From contig QCMG01000001.1 of assembly GCA_003213955.1 (NCBI GenBank), positions 1 to 64,000 of the forward strand: a stretch of 64,000 nt of DNA, read 5' to 3'. A program made the position numbers and the translations under genes. Under the pieces are notes generated by a model. It was not told where the DNA came from. It did no database searches and saw only the letters and a program-made list of their open reading frames with translations. Shown here piece after piece: positions 1-11,624 of this stretch. Position 1 is the stretch's first letter, and every line of letters begins with the position of its first letter. The stretch comes from Prochlorococcus sp. AG-418-M08 (GTDB lineage: Bacteria > Cyanobacteriota > Cyanobacteriia > PCC-6307 > Cyanobiaceae).

Positions 1-140
1 CTAGATTTTTGAATAATATTCAATTCAGAATCACTAAGCTGACTTAATTTTTTAATATTGTTTAGTTTATTTTTAATTAAAAAAGATTTTTCATGTCTGA
101 AATTCTCAGGCAAAATTTCTAAAAATTTTTCTTCAATCAT
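1..140 (-). CDS. Partial conserved hypothetical protein (N-terminus only, runs off the window edge)
   Basis: Reverse strand reads MIEEKFLEILPENFRHEKSFLIKNKLNNIKKLSQLSDSELNIIQKS without a stop; not in the ORF track because it is truncated by the window edge. Confidence 0.6.
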   Translation of the reverse strand, partial: MIEEKFLEILPENFRHEKSFLIKNKLNNIKKLSQLSDSELNIIQKS

Positions 141-148
141 TTATTTAA

Positions 149-592
149 TTAATTCATTTTAAAGCTTTTTTCTATTTCTCCAATAATTACGGGTTTACTA
201 ACGTCATCGGCAATCTTTGCGATTTTCCTAATTTTAATTTTTACTTTTGATCCTGATCTGCTTCCTTTTTTAAGATTTTCAGATAATTGTTTTAAAGTTG
301 GTTCAATAGCCTCTTCTGGAAATTCATCATCAGCTTTTGTAACAATTAAATCAAATCCATTATCATAAACAATTGGAACATATTTAGCGCCATCTATTTT
401 TATATTTTCTGAATAGCTTTGTATAAAAGCCCAACTGCTCAAAGAGAGTAATAATGAAAATATAGCAGCGCCTGTGATTCTAAATTTAAAACCAAAATTA
501 AAAATAAATGCAATTAAAGTGCCAAGAAAAAGAAATATCCCTAAAAATCCAAATATTTTAGGTGTATTCTCTAATAGTTCAAAAAAAGACAT
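149..592 (-). CDS. Ycf51/DUF2518-like conserved cyanobacterial membrane protein
   Basis: 147-aa ORF, two N-terminal hydrophobic segments, overall resemblance to the cyanobacterial Ycf51-like family. Confidence 0.6.
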   Translation of the reverse strand: MSFFELLENTPKIFGFLGIFLFLGTLIAFIFNFGFKFRITGAAIFSLLLSLSSWAFIQSYSENIKIDGAKYVPIVYDNGFDLIVTKADDEFPEEAIEPTLKQLSENLKKGSRSGSKVKIKIRKIAKIADDVSKPVIIGEIEKSFKMN

Positions 593-656
593 TTAGTGGC
601 TTAGACCTAATTAATTTCTTATATTTTGTAAGCCTACTCTATTTTGGGATTCTAAA

Positions 657-3600
657 TTGAAAAAAATTAGATCTCTAAATTTTAATAAAAAACTTTTTTT
701 CTTAGGGACTGTATTGTCAATTAGTTTTGTAGGAACTTTTTTACTAAATAAATTTCTTGAGGATTTCTATAAGACGAGAAAGATAGGATTAGAAAATAGA
801 ATAGAAAAATTATTAAATAAAGAAGTAGATTTGGGTGATTATTCTGGGATTAGATTTCTTGGCATTTCTTTGAATAATTTAAAAATTATCGATAATAAGA
901 ACTTAAATTCTGAAATTGTAGCGAAGAATATCTATATAGGTATCATGCCAATTAGATCATTTTTAAATCAAAGATGGATTTTAAATGTAAGTCCTAAAAA
1001 AACTAATATTCAAATAAAAAAAGATTTTTTCAAAAGAGGCGAATTTAAAAATAATGAAAAAAAAATTATTAAAAACAAAGTAAAATATGATCTTAATTTC
1101 AATTTGAAAGAATCTGCAAATTTTAAATTAACAGATATTGGAATAGAAACTATTTTAAAAGGAAAATTAATATACAAATCAAAATCTAAGCAACTTTTTG
1201 GAAATATCAAGGCCTACTCTAGAGGTAGAGGGAATTTAAATTTAAAACTAAATACTTTCTTAGATAAAGATTTTTTGAATCTAGAGATATTAGCTAGTAA
1301 TTTTGATCTGAATAAATCTGAGTATAAATTCGGGGATAGGAAATTTGCTTTAAAAGGAGGAAAAATTAGATCTAATATTAAATTTTATAAATCCTCTAAG
1401 CAAACTTTTTGCAAAGGGAAGTTTTCTTTGAATAACTTAAAATTTAAGACTACTAATTTAGCAGAGGATTTGAAAACAGACTCTATTGATTTGTTATGCC
1501 AAGGCAATAATTTAATCGCTGATACGAAAAAACTCAATTACGGTACTCTAATCTCAAATTTTAATCTAAATCTGCCTTTAAATAAAAATATTAATAATAT
1601 AAAATTAAAAGGTAGTATTGGATATTTAGATAGTTTAAAGCCTGAAATAAAATTATCAGGAGAAATTCCCTATTGGTTTGATAAAAGGGGGATAAATTTT
1701 GGAAATCTTAATTCCAGTTTTATTCTTAATAGAACCCAATTATCTAATTTAAATATTTTTCGAAAAAATAGGATCAGGGGTTTTGTAACTGCAACAGGCG
1801 AATTAAGAGGTGAGATAAATAAACCTAATGTTCAAATCAATTTTAATGTTGATTATCCTCATTATAAAGGTATAAGAATTAGAGAAATATGGGAGGGTGA
1901 AATTAAAAATCAAAAAAATAAATATGTCTTAAATATGAATAATAGATATTCACCCGTTCCTTCTTTCTTATCTTTTGATTTTGATGCAAATATTAATTTA
2001 GAGAAGATAACCTTTAGTAGAATATTTAATTCTAATAAAGGTAGTTTAAACCTAATTAAAGTTAATGATCATTATAGTTGGCGAGCTAATAATTTTCCTT
2101 TAGACGAACTTGAACTAGCTATTGGTAATAATGATTTCGATAGAGTTGGGGGGGATTATAAATGGTTCAGGTTTCATCTCTAGAGATCAAATGAATTTTG
2201 ATGGTCGTTTCGCATGGAGTTTAGGAAAATATAAGAATATAAAGTTTGCTAATTCATTATTCGCTTTTAATTATAATGAAAAATCTTTTTACATTAATTC
2301 ATCATTGTATCCAATTGATGGAGGTACAATTGATCTTGAATATGATTCTAATGAAGATAATAGTTTTAATATAAATTTTACTAATATTAGTACTAGTTGG
2401 TCATTGCTAACAGCAGTAGATATTTTTAATCTTGATAATAAAAAAATCGTTCCAAATGGTAATTTCAGAGATTTGGAGGATATAGAAATAAGCAATAGTG
2501 ATAAATCATTTAAAGAAAAAATTACATTCATAAATAATTTTTTAAATGAAAATATCATTTTGGAAAATAAATTTAATTTAAAAAGATATTTAAGCAAATT
2601 TGAAAGTAGATATGATGCAAATGTAACGATAGAAGGTAATGACAAATCTAATTTTAGATTAAAAACTAAATTGAATGGATATCTTGATATCAAAAACGAT
2701 GTTAAAAAAAGTTCTAAAGAAGAGTTTTCTCTAGATTTGGAAGGAGGGATTTTTACAGGGAAAGGCTTTTTATATATTAATAAATTGCCTTTGAAAAGTA
2801 TAAATATTTTTTTAGATAAACCAAGAGATTTTGAAGGCGATTTGAATATTAAATTACTTTATAATCTAGATCAAAAATCCTTTACTACTAATATTTCTTC
2901 GCTTAATACATCTATTAACAGTAGCCCGATCATAATTGATATTGGAAGTGTTCAATTTAGTAAATCAATTTTTGATTTAAATTTATCTTTTTTAGTGAAT
3001 AATTCAAACATTCCAATAAATTTTTCAGGCTCCATACCTATTAATAAAAAGGATAAATTAGACTTAAGATTAAATGGTAATGGAAAGTTTATTGAATTAA
3101 TTGATATATTTGCTGATGATTACTTCACTTTTAAAAAAGGTGATGTAAATTTAAGAATGATATTAACAGGAACAATAAATAAACCTATTGCTAATGGTTT
3201 TGTTGTTATTAAGGATTCTGAGATTGATATTTATAGCAATATTATTAAAAATATTAATAGCATTCTTATTTTCGATTTTGATCATATAGAAATTAAAAGT
3301 TTTGAAGCTTCTGATAATGCTTCTGGGAATATTCTAATTAAGGGAGTTCTACCTTTTTATGATGGAAGTAGTTTTAAAGATAAAGATATTAGCTTAGTAA
3401 CCAATAAATTTAATATTAAATCAAAAAATATAAAATTCCTAACTGACTCTAAAATTAATATCGGTGGATCATTCATTGAACCAATCTTTAGTGGCAAATT
3501 ATCACTAAATAATGGTTTTATTAATTTAAATAATGCTAATAAAAAAAATAATAAAAAAAATGATTCTAAAGAAAAAAATAATGAAAGAAATTGGCCAGAA

Positions 3601-4605
3601 CTATTTTGGAAAAAAGATAAGAAAATTGAAATAATTTCTAATGAGACCATATTAAATTCTTTTCTGCTAGGGAAAAATGTCCCAAATTATCTCGAAAATT
3701 TAAATTTTAAGAACCTAAAATTAAAACTTGGTCCAGATTTCAGAATTCAATATTCAGAAATAGTTAAAGCTTATCTAGATACCAAGTTAGATTTAAATCT
3801 TGATGGAAAAGTTGGAGAAGATTTAAATGCCAGAGGTCTCATTACTTTAAGTAAAGGTACAGCAAATTTATATACAACACCATTCAAATTAGATAAAAAT
3901 AAAGAAAATTATATTTTATTTGCCTCTAGAAGCGGCATTGTTCCTTACATTAACTTTTCTCTCACTAGTAAAGTTCCAGATACAATAATACCAATTAGTG
4001 AAAATAATCAAGATCTGAATATCTCAAGCGGTATAGATGAGAATTTGAGTTCAAGCGGTTTTGGAGTGGTTGGCATTGGTAATACGAGACTTATAAAAAT
4101 TGAGGCATCATATGAAGGTTTTCTAGATCAATTATCATTTGAAGATGAAAATAAAAAAATACAATTAAGAAGTACTCCAAGTTATAACAGATCTCAAATT
4201 ATAGGTTTAATAGGAGGAAACTCTGCAAATTTAATAAATAGAGCATTTATTTCTCAAATAAATAGTTCAGATGGATTTAGTGAGAGATTTCAGTTGTCTT
4301 TATATCCTGCCTTAATAGAAAATAATGAACCCATAAATAATGTTTTTTCTAATGAAAATATTGATGTAGATGATACAGAAAAATCATCTTCAAATACTGG
4401 GTTCTCTACCCAAGCTTGGATTGCTGAAATAGGTCTGGATATTACTGATAGAATAAATTTCGCTGTTCAAGCTACTCCGGATAGGGATGATTTACCCCCT
4501 TTAGGGATACTGACTTTACAAGCTAATCCAAATTTGGAATTATTAGGTTCTATGGATTCTGAGGGAGAGTGGAAAAGTCAAGTTCAATTATTTTTCAGAT
4601 ATTAA
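657..4605 (+). pseudogene. TamB/DUF490-like translocation and assembly module protein, split into two ORFs (657-2183 and 2122-4605) by a +1 frameshift at a G7 tract
   Basis: Both ORFs have the beta-strand-rich, repetitive AsmA/TamB character. The second ends with a TamB-like C-terminus (…GILTLQANPNLELLGSMDSEGEWKSQVQLFFRY). Removing one G at 2148-2154 joins VGG to IINGSGFISRDQMNFDG and gives one open frame of 1316 codons. It may be a pseudogene, a phase-variable gene or a sequencing error. Confidence 0.75.
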
Positions 4606-4670
4606 TTCCTAAAATAAAAGTTTAAATAATGCTTATTTTGAATTATTATTAGATTTAAATAATTAATATT

Positions 4671-5981
4671 ATGACTGATATATTTGAAGTTCCAATACCT
4701 GATACTGATCTTTTAGATAAAGCAGAGAATCTTCGTTTAGCTTCAATTAAAACATGCCAAACAAATAATAATGAACGAATTAGAGCCCTATGCTTAATGG
4801 CTGATTCTTTAGAAGAAAACTCTAAAGAAATAATCGATGCTAATATTCAAGATTATGAAAAAGCCAAAAATAAAGGAATTTCAAAAGCCTTACTTTCTAG
4901 ATTAAAATTATCAAAAGAAAAATTAAACCTGGGAATCGAAGGTGTAAGGAAAGTTGGAGATTTGTCAGATCCAATAGGTCAAATTCAAATAAAAAAGGAA
5001 CTTTCCAGAGGATTAATTCTAGAGAGGAAAACAGTACCCATTGGAGTATTAGGAGTCATTTTTGAATCAAGACCTGATGCTGTAATGCAAATAAGTTCTT
5101 TGGCAATTAGATCTGGGAATGGAGTAATGCTCAAAGGGGGAAGTGAAGCAAATTTGACTAATCTTGCAATAGTTTCTGCTTTAAAGAAGGGCTTGCAAAA
5201 ATCTAATCTTGATGAAAAGGCTATCTGTTTATTAACAACTAGAAAAGATAGTATGGCGATGCTGAAGTTAGAAAAATATATAAATTTAATTATTCCAAGA
5301 GGAAGTAATGAACTAGTAAAATTTATACAGGAGAATACACGAATTCCTGTTTTAGGTCATGCTGATGGAATTTGTCATTTATATATCGATAATGAATTAA
5401 ATCTTGATCATGCTTTAAAAGTGGCGTTAGACAGCAAGATTCAATATCCAGCTGCATGCAATGCTATTGAGACTCTTTTAATACACAAAGATATTGCCCC
5501 TAATTTTTTGAAAAAAGCCATCCCAATTTTTAATGCTAACAATGTTAAATTAGTTGGAGATGAAAAATCTGTTCAACTGGGTGTTGCTTTTGAAGCTAAT
5601 TATAAAGACTGGCAAACTGAATATTTAGATCTTATTCTTTCTATAAAAATTGTTGATCATTTAGAAGAAGCAATTGCTCACATACAAAAATTTAGTTCGA
5701 AACATACAGATGGAATAATTACAACAAACATTAATAATGCTAATAAATTCATGAGTGAGATTGATAGCGCCGGAGTTTTTCATAATTGCTCTACAAGATT
5801 TGCAGATGGATTTAGATATGGCTTTGGAGCGGAAGTTGGGATATCTACTCAAGCATTACCCCCAAGAGGCCCTGTTGGGCTAGAAGGGTTAGTAACTTAT
5901 AAGTACTTTTTAAGAGGCGAAGGCCATATTGTGGATGATTTTTCATTAGGTAAGTCAATCTATACCCATAAAGATCTTTAA
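4671..5981 (+). CDS. proA: Gamma-glutamyl phosphate reductase
   Basis: 436 aa; characteristic VIFESRPDAVMQISSLAIRSGNGVMLKGGSEA and FADGFRYGFGAEVGIST motifs. Confidence 0.95.
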   Translation: MTDIFEVPIPDTDLLDKAENLRLASIKTCQTNNNERIRALCLMADSLEENSKEIIDANIQDYEKAKNKGISKALLSRLKLSKEKLNLGIEGVRKVGDLSDPIGQIQIKKELSRGLILERKTVPIGVLGVIFESRPDAVMQISSLAIRSGNGVMLKGGSEANLTNLAIVSALKKGLQKSNLDEKAICLLTTRKDSMAMLKLEKYINLIIPRGSNELVKFIQENTRIPVLGHADGICHLYIDNELNLDHALKVALDSKIQYPAACNAIETLLIHKDIAPNFLKKAIPIFNANNVKLVGDEKSVQLGVAFEANYKDWQTEYLDLILSIKIVDHLEEAIAHIQKFSSKHTDGIITTNINNANKFMSEIDSAGVFHNCSTRFADGFRYGFGAEVGISTQALPPRGPVGLEGLVTYKYFLRGEGHIVDDFSLGKSIYTHKDL

Positions 5982-5992
5982 ATATTTTTAAA

Positions 5993-6355
5993 ATGGAGAC
6001 GTATTTAAAAATTAAGAATATTAAACTTTGGGCAAGAGTCGGTGTCTTAGAGGAAGAAAGAGAATTAGGACAACTTTTTAAATTAGATTTATTTTTGTGG
6101 GCTGATTTTGAGAATTGTACTCATAATGATGATATTAAAAGAACAATTGATTATGCAAAATTAGTTGAAATATTAAAGTATCATTCGAAGAAGATATGTT
6201 GTTTTACGATTGAGAAATATTCAGATCAAATTTTAAAAATTATTAATGAAGAATTTCAGCTTAACCGAATTAAAATTATTTTAACCAAATGCAAGCCTCC
6301 AATCATAGGATTTGATGGAGAGGTTTCAATAGTAAGAATTTTTGAAAATAATTAA
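5993..6355 (+). CDS. folB: Dihydroneopterin aldolase
   Basis: 120 aa; size and FolB-like features (VGVLEEERELGQLFKLDL, TIDYAKLVEI, KCKPPIIGFDGEVSIVR). Confidence 0.85.
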   Translation: METYLKIKNIKLWARVGVLEEERELGQLFKLDLFLWADFENCTHNDDIKRTIDYAKLVEILKYHSKKICCFTIEKYSDQILKIINEEFQLNRIKIILTKCKPPIIGFDGEVSIVRIFENN

Positions 6356-6360
6356 AAGTT

Positions 6361-6954
6361 TTGTCTAAAAGAAACCCAATAATTTTAATTCATGGTCTGT
6401 GGAATACATCAGATATCTTCTATTCGATCACTTCGAAACTTGATGAAATAGGAATTGAATATTTTGCTCCAACTTTAAAACACAAATATGGAATGACTTC
6501 TATAGTTGAATTAACTAATCTATTAAATCAACTAATTATAGAGAAATATGGTTTAGAAAAAGAACTTGATATTTTGGGATTTTCAATGGGAGGAATAATT
6601 GGGAGGTATTGGATTATAAAATTTAATGGTTACAAAAGAACCCGACAATTTATAACTGTGGGATCGCCTCATAATGGAACATTTGCTTCACAAATAGTTC
6701 CTAAATATCCCTTTAGAGGAATATCTGAAATGAAAATAAATAGTTTTTTATTAAGAGAGCTTTCTAAATATGATTATCTTCTTAAAGGCATAAATTGTAT
6801 TAGCTTCTTTACTTATTGGGACCTTATGGTTATCCCAGGATGGAAAGCAATTTTGAATTCGGGTGAAAAAATATCCTTAAATATCTATAAACATAAAAAT
6901 TTAATAAGAAATCCAGAAGCAGTTGAAAGAATCATCTATAGACTTCTTAAGTAG
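6361..6954 (+). CDS. Lipase-like alpha/beta hydrolase (TTG start)
   Basis: IILIHGLWNTSDIFY oxyanion region and GFSMGG nucleophile elbow. Confidence 0.8.
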   Translation: MSKRNPIILIHGLWNTSDIFYSITSKLDEIGIEYFAPTLKHKYGMTSIVELTNLLNQLIIEKYGLEKELDILGFSMGGIIGRYWIIKFNGYKRTRQFITVGSPHNGTFASQIVPKYPFRGISEMKINSFLLRELSKYDYLLKGINCISFFTYWDLMVIPGWKAILNSGEKISLNIYKHKNLIRNPEAVERIIYRLLK

Positions 6955-9034
6955 TACTTGATAGACCTAAATGTCTTATTAAAGGATCAGTTTTTGGTTC
7001 CCTCCCTCTAAATAATTTAAATACCTCTAAAGGGGATAAACTTCCACCAAGACTTAAAATTGTATCTTTAAATTTCCTCCCAACTACTTTTATATTTTTA
7101 TTATTTTCTAAATCTGCCTCTTCAAACATGGAAAAAGCATCTGCACTTAGGACTTCTGCCCATTTGTAAGAGTAATATCCTGCAGAATACCCCCCTGCAA
7201 ATATGTGGCTAAAACAGCAAAGGAATTTATCTTCCTTTATAGGATCAATTACTGTTGTTTGAAGGGCAATTTCTTTTCTGATCTCATCGGCAGTTTTACA
7301 CTCATTGCTATCAATATTACTATGCAATCTTAGATCTGTAATCGCAAAATGTAATTGTCTTAGAGTCGCCATACCGCAGTTAAAGGTTCTATTCTTAACT
7401 AATTTTTCAAAATTAGCATCTGATAAACTTTCTCCTGTTTTATAATGTTTGGCTATATTCAATAAGGTATTTTTGTGGAAACACCAGTTTTCCATGAATT
7501 GACTGGGAAGTTCAACTGCATCCCATTCAACATTATTAATACCGGCTGCTTGTGGAAGATTTACTGTAGTAAGCATATGCTGGAGGCCGTGACCAAATTC
7601 ATGGAAAAGGGTTTGAACCTCATCAAAACTCATTAAACTTGGTTTGTCTTTGGATGGTGGAGTTTGATTACAAACTAAATATGCGACAGGCAAAGTATTT
7701 CTACCAATATTATTTTTATTAAGGCATTCATCCATCCATGCTCCTCCTCGCTTTGATTCAGGCCTTGAATATGGATCTAGATAAAATGAGGCTATTTTTT
7801 CATTGTCTTTGTTAAATATATTAAAAAATAAAACGTCATCATTCCATACAGGAGCTTTATTAGTGGATTCTATAACTTTGATTTCAAAGAGCTTTTCACT
7901 AAGGTCAAATAGACCTTTTAAAACATCATTAAGAGGGAACCAGGGCCTAAGAGATTCTTGATCCAAATTGAGCTTTTCCTTTCTTAGAAGCTCAGACCAA
8001 TAACTAATATCCCAGGGCTCAAGATCCTCAGTTTTTAAAAATCCATTATCTTTTGCAAATTTATTGAGTATTTCCAGTTCATTTTTAGCTTTTTTAAAAG
8101 CAGGCTTCCTTAACTCCTCTAAAAGTTTTTCAACATTTTTAATTTCCTTAGCCATTTTTGTTGAGAGACTTAATTCTGCCCAACTTTCATAACCCAGTAG
8201 CTTAGCCTGTTTAGTCCTGAGAGATATTATATCTTCAATTATTTGAGAGTTATTATTTTCTCCTTGAGAGGCTCTACTTACAAAAGCTTTATATAGTTTT
8301 TCCCTAAGACTACGATCATTTGCATATGTCATAAACGAGGTATAAGTTGGAATATCTAAACTTAATTTCCAAGGCCCATTGTCTGTATCAGGTTCTCCTT
8401 CTTTTTTTAGGTGTTCATGGGCTGATATTGACATTAATTCTAAAACCCTTTCTGGAAGCCCATCGACTTTAGATTTATCATTTAAAATCAAAGACCAACC
8501 ATTAGTAGCATCTAAAACATTATTACTAAAATTTGTAGATAGCTTTCCTAACTTTTCAGAAATAGCATTAAATTCTTTCTGATCTTTGATATTTAATGAA
8601 ATGCCTTTATGTTCCATTTCTATTATTTCTTTATCTAGAATTCTATTTTTGATTCCATCAAAATTATTTGTTTCTTTAAGTTTTACTAGAGCATTATAAA
8701 TGATCTTACTTTGTCCAAACTTATTGCTTATATTAATAATTTCTGGTAGAAACTTTGAGTAAATTTCTCTTAAACTTTCAGAATTTTTAACTCCATTAAG
8801 ATGACTTATTACTCCCCAACTCCACCTGATAATTTCATTGACTTCATTTAGAGGATTTATTACTTTTCCCCATTCTAAAGAATCTTGGTCCAGGTAATTA
8901 GATAAAAAATTTTCAATATTTTGGAAATCAAGATTTATTTTCTTTATTACTTGCGGAAATTCTTGATTAATTTTATCAGAAGTAAATTTTTTAAATTCTG
9001 GTAATTTTCCGTAATTAAAAATTGAAGCTTCCAT
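6947..9034 (-). CDS. prlC: Oligopeptidase A-type M3 metallopeptidase
   Basis: 695 aa; HEFGHGLQHML zinc-binding motif, M3-family C-terminal region. Confidence 0.9.
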   Translation of the reverse strand: MEASIFNYGKLPEFKKFTSDKINQEFPQVIKKINLDFQNIENFLSNYLDQDSLEWGKVINPLNEVNEIIRWSWGVISHLNGVKNSESLREIYSKFLPEIINISNKFGQSKIIYNALVKLKETNNFDGIKNRILDKEIIEMEHKGISLNIKDQKEFNAISEKLGKLSTNFSNNVLDATNGWSLILNDKSKVDGLPERVLELMSISAHEHLKKEGEPDTDNGPWKLSLDIPTYTSFMTYANDRSLREKLYKAFVSRASQGENNNSQIIEDIISLRTKQAKLLGYESWAELSLSTKMAKEIKNVEKLLEELRKPAFKKAKNELEILNKFAKDNGFLKTEDLEPWDISYWSELLRKEKLNLDQESLRPWFPLNDVLKGLFDLSEKLFEIKVIESTNKAPVWNDDVLFFNIFNKDNEKIASFYLDPYSRPESKRGGAWMDECLNKNNIGRNTLPVAYLVCNQTPPSKDKPSLMSFDEVQTLFHEFGHGLQHMLTTVNLPQAAGINNVEWDAVELPSQFMENWCFHKNTLLNIAKHYKTGESLSDANFEKLVKNRTFNCGMATLRQLHFAITDLRLHSNIDSNECKTADEIRKEIALQTTVIDPIKEDKFLCCFSHIFAGGYSAGYYSYKWAEVLSADAFSMFEEADLENNKNIKVVGRKFKDTILSLGGSLSPLEVFKLFRGREPKTDPLIRHLGLSSTT

Positions 9035-9045
9035 TTTATCGAAAA

Positions 9046-10590
9046 TTAAAATTGACCAATGTTTGATATGAACCCAATTAACTTAGCCAAAGTTAGTTGC
9101 TGACTGAGAGCATCTGTAGAAGATTCATATAAGTTTATAGCTATTTTTGGCCAAAAACCTATAATTAAAGTTGGCAAAAGCAAACTAAACCCGATCGTTA
9201 ATTCTCTACTATTCATTTCTTTAACAGATGCAAGTGCAGGAATCCTTGGCCCGAAAAATACTCTTCTACACATTGAAAGAAGGTATATGGGGGTTAAAAC
9301 AAGACCTATAGCTGCTATCAGTATAGTTATTGATCTAAATAGTGAGCTAAATCCTTCTTGACTTGTAATTCCCAAAAATACAGTAATTTCACTTATAAAT
9401 CCGCTCATGCCAGGTAAAGCTAAAGAAGCTAAAGAGCTGGCAAGGAAAAAAGCAAATGTTATGGGTAAAACTTTTGCTAATCCACCCATATTAGGGATTG
9501 AGAGCGTTTTTGTTCTTTCATAAAAAGATCCAGTCACGAAGAACATAGCTGCAGCTATAAGACCATGACTAATCATTTGAAGCATTGCACCACTTATACC
9601 TAAGGCGTCAACTGCTCCAATACCTAAAAGTACAAATCCCATATGACTGACAGAACTGCATGCAATCCTTCGTTTGACATTATCTTGAGCAAATGCATTT
9701 AAAGCTCCATAAATTATATTAATAATTCCAAGAATTATTAAAGCTGGTGCGAGTTTTAAATGAACTTCAGGTAATATTTGCACATTAAATCTTAGAAGTG
9801 CATAACCACCCATTTTCAAAAGAATACCAGCTAATAACATTGAAACAGGAGCATTAGCTTCTCCATGAGCATCAGGTAACCAAGTATGTAAAGGGAAAAT
9901 TGGGAGTTTAACTCCAAATCCTATTAAAAAGCCTAGATAGGTTAGTAATGCAAGACTACCTTGTGCATGTTTATTAGTTAGCTCAGTTAAATTTAATGTG
10001 AAAAAATCGCCGCTAAGTGCAAGTGCTAATCCACTTATTAGAATTAAAAGGGAAGCTAAAGCGGTATAAAGTATAAATTTTGTCGCAGCATATAATCTTT
10101 TATTCCCGCCCCAAATAGCAATTAAAAGATAAACAGGGACAAGTTCTAATTCCCAGGCCAAGAAAAATAGCAAGAAATCTTGAGAGAGGAATACTAATGC
10201 TTGTGCTGATGCCTGTACTAAAAGTAGAGCAAAATATAAATTTGATTTTTTCTTTATTTTCCAACTAGCCGCAGCTGATAAAAATGTAATTAACCCGCTT
10301 AAAGCTATCAAAGGAGCTGATAGACCATCTACCCCTAAAGACCATTCCAATCCTATTGAAGGAAGCCATTTTAATCTTTCTACTAATTGTAATGTGCTAT
10401 CTGTATTATCAAATTTTCTGATAAGTACTCCAATTATGAGTAAAAAATCTACAAATAAAAAGCTTAATGAAATATTTCTTGGGAGGGAATTATCTTCTCC
10501 TTCTATTGTTTTCAAAAAAGGCATTATTAATGCCCCAATTAAAGGTAATAAAACAATTGATGATAACCAAGGAAAAGATTCTAAATTCAT
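9046..10590 (-). CDS. ndhD: NAD(P)H-quinone oxidoreductase subunit 4 (NdhD)
   Basis: 514-aa proton-translocating antiporter-like subunit; [39 protein letters not shown]. Confidence 0.93.
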   Translation of the reverse strand: MNLESFPWLSSIVLLPLIGALIMPFLKTIEGEDNSLPRNISLSFLFVDFLLIIGVLIRKFDNTDSTLQLVERLKWLPSIGLEWSLGVDGLSAPLIALSGLITFLSAAASWKIKKKSNLYFALLLVQASAQALVFLSQDFLLFFLAWELELVPVYLLIAIWGGNKRLYAATKFILYTALASLLILISGLALALSGDFFTLNLTELTNKHAQGSLALLTYLGFLIGFGVKLPIFPLHTWLPDAHGEANAPVSMLLAGILLKMGGYALLRFNVQILPEVHLKLAPALIILGIINIIYGALNAFAQDNVKRRIACSSVSHMGFVLLGIGAVDALGISGAMLQMISHGLIAAAMFFVTGSFYERTKTLSIPNMGGLAKVLPITFAFFLASSLASLALPGMSGFISEITVFLGITSQEGFSSLFRSITILIAAIGLVLTPIYLLSMCRRVFFGPRIPALASVKEMNSRELTIGFSLLLPTLIIGFWPKIAINLYESSTDALSQQLTLAKLIGFISNIGQF

Positions 10591-10668
10591 TTATGTAATG
10601 AATAATTTTATTATTGTAGTTGAAGATACTCTAGCTTGAGACTTTAGCATTAAAAAAGGTAAGTAAAA

Positions 10669-11616
10669 CTACTTACTCGAAATAGTTTTAAATTGACTAC
10701 CTGAAGTTTGGATATTTAAAAAAGGAGCTCGACTTGCTATTCCTAAGTTCTCCCAAGCTTTTACCATCGCCTGACTTATAGCCTTCCCATTATTATTTTT
10801 GCATAAGGCTAGAATACTAGGCCCTGCTCCACTTATCGCACAACCCAGAGCTCCTGCTTGTAACGCGGCATTTTTAACTTCTAATCCTCCTTTAATAAGT
10901 TTCCAACGATATGGCTCATGTAATTTATCAAACATACCTTCTTTTATTAATTCTTCACTTCCAGTTTTTAAACCATTAAGCAATAAAGTTAGAGCACCCA
11001 TATTTGTTACGGCATCGGATATTGGAATATTTTTTGGCATCACCCTTCTTGCTTCACTTGTACTAAGTCGAATTGCAGGAATCGCTACTACTGCTTTAAT
11101 TGAATCATGCCAATCACATCTAATTATTCTCCATCTATGAGAAGATGATCTTGCTGTTAAGCATAAGCCGCCTAAAAGAGATGGAACCACATTATCAGGA
11201 TGACCTTCTATATCTATTGCTAGCTCTAAAAGTTTTTCTTTAGAAAGAGGAGAGTTCATAATTGAATTAGCTCCAATAAGCCCTGCTACTATTGCGGTTG
11301 CACTGCTCCCAAGACCTCGAGCAGGCGGGACTGCAAGTTTAACTCTTGCTTCTAAAGCAAATGGTGGGACGTTTGCACTTTCCCATACTTTTTGTGCCGC
11401 CCTAAATACCAAGTTCTCAGGACCTCCTCTTAAATGATTTCCATCTGTACTCTCCATTATTAACTCAAATCGATCCCCGCCCCCGTCTATTCTTGTAAAA
11501 ATAAATTCGTTATTTAAATCTAATGCTGCGCCAAGACAGTCGAATCCAGGACCTAGATTAGCAGTAGTAGATGGGACTGTTACTATTATCTTTTTTCCTA
11601 CTTCTGGAGAAGACAT
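10669..11616 (-). CDS. thrB: Homoserine kinase
   Basis: GHMP kinase signature PPARGLGSSATAIVAGL; VPSTTANLGPGFDCLGAAL. Confidence 0.95.
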   Translation of the reverse strand: MSSPEVGKKIIVTVPSTTANLGPGFDCLGAALDLNNEFIFTRIDGGGDRFELIMESTDGNHLRGGPENLVFRAAQKVWESANVPPFALEARVKLAVPPARGLGSSATAIVAGLIGANSIMNSPLSKEKLLELAIDIEGHPDNVVPSLLGGLCLTARSSSHRWRIIRCDWHDSIKAVVAIPAIRLSTSEARRVMPKNIPISDAVTNMGALTLLLNGLKTGSEELIKEGMFDKLHEPYRWKLIKGGLEVKNAALQAGALGCAISGAGPSILALCKNNNGKAISQAMVKAWENLGIASRAPFLNIQTSGSQFKTISSK

Positions 11617-11624
11617 ATAAAATA

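Noticed and set aside
3541-3590. Long A-rich tracts in the TamB-like gene
   Set aside because: Reading frame stays open through them (NKKNNKKNDSKEKNNE); low-complexity coding, not a frameshift.
3357-3650. 97-aa minus ORF inside the TamB-like region (also 2289..2693 and 1010..1210)
   Set aside because: Phe/Leu/Ser-rich antisense translations of AT-rich DNA, overlapped by clear coding sequence.
10394-10639. 81-aa plus ORF overlapping the ndhD 5' end
   Set aside because: Mostly antisense to ndhD; no independent domain.
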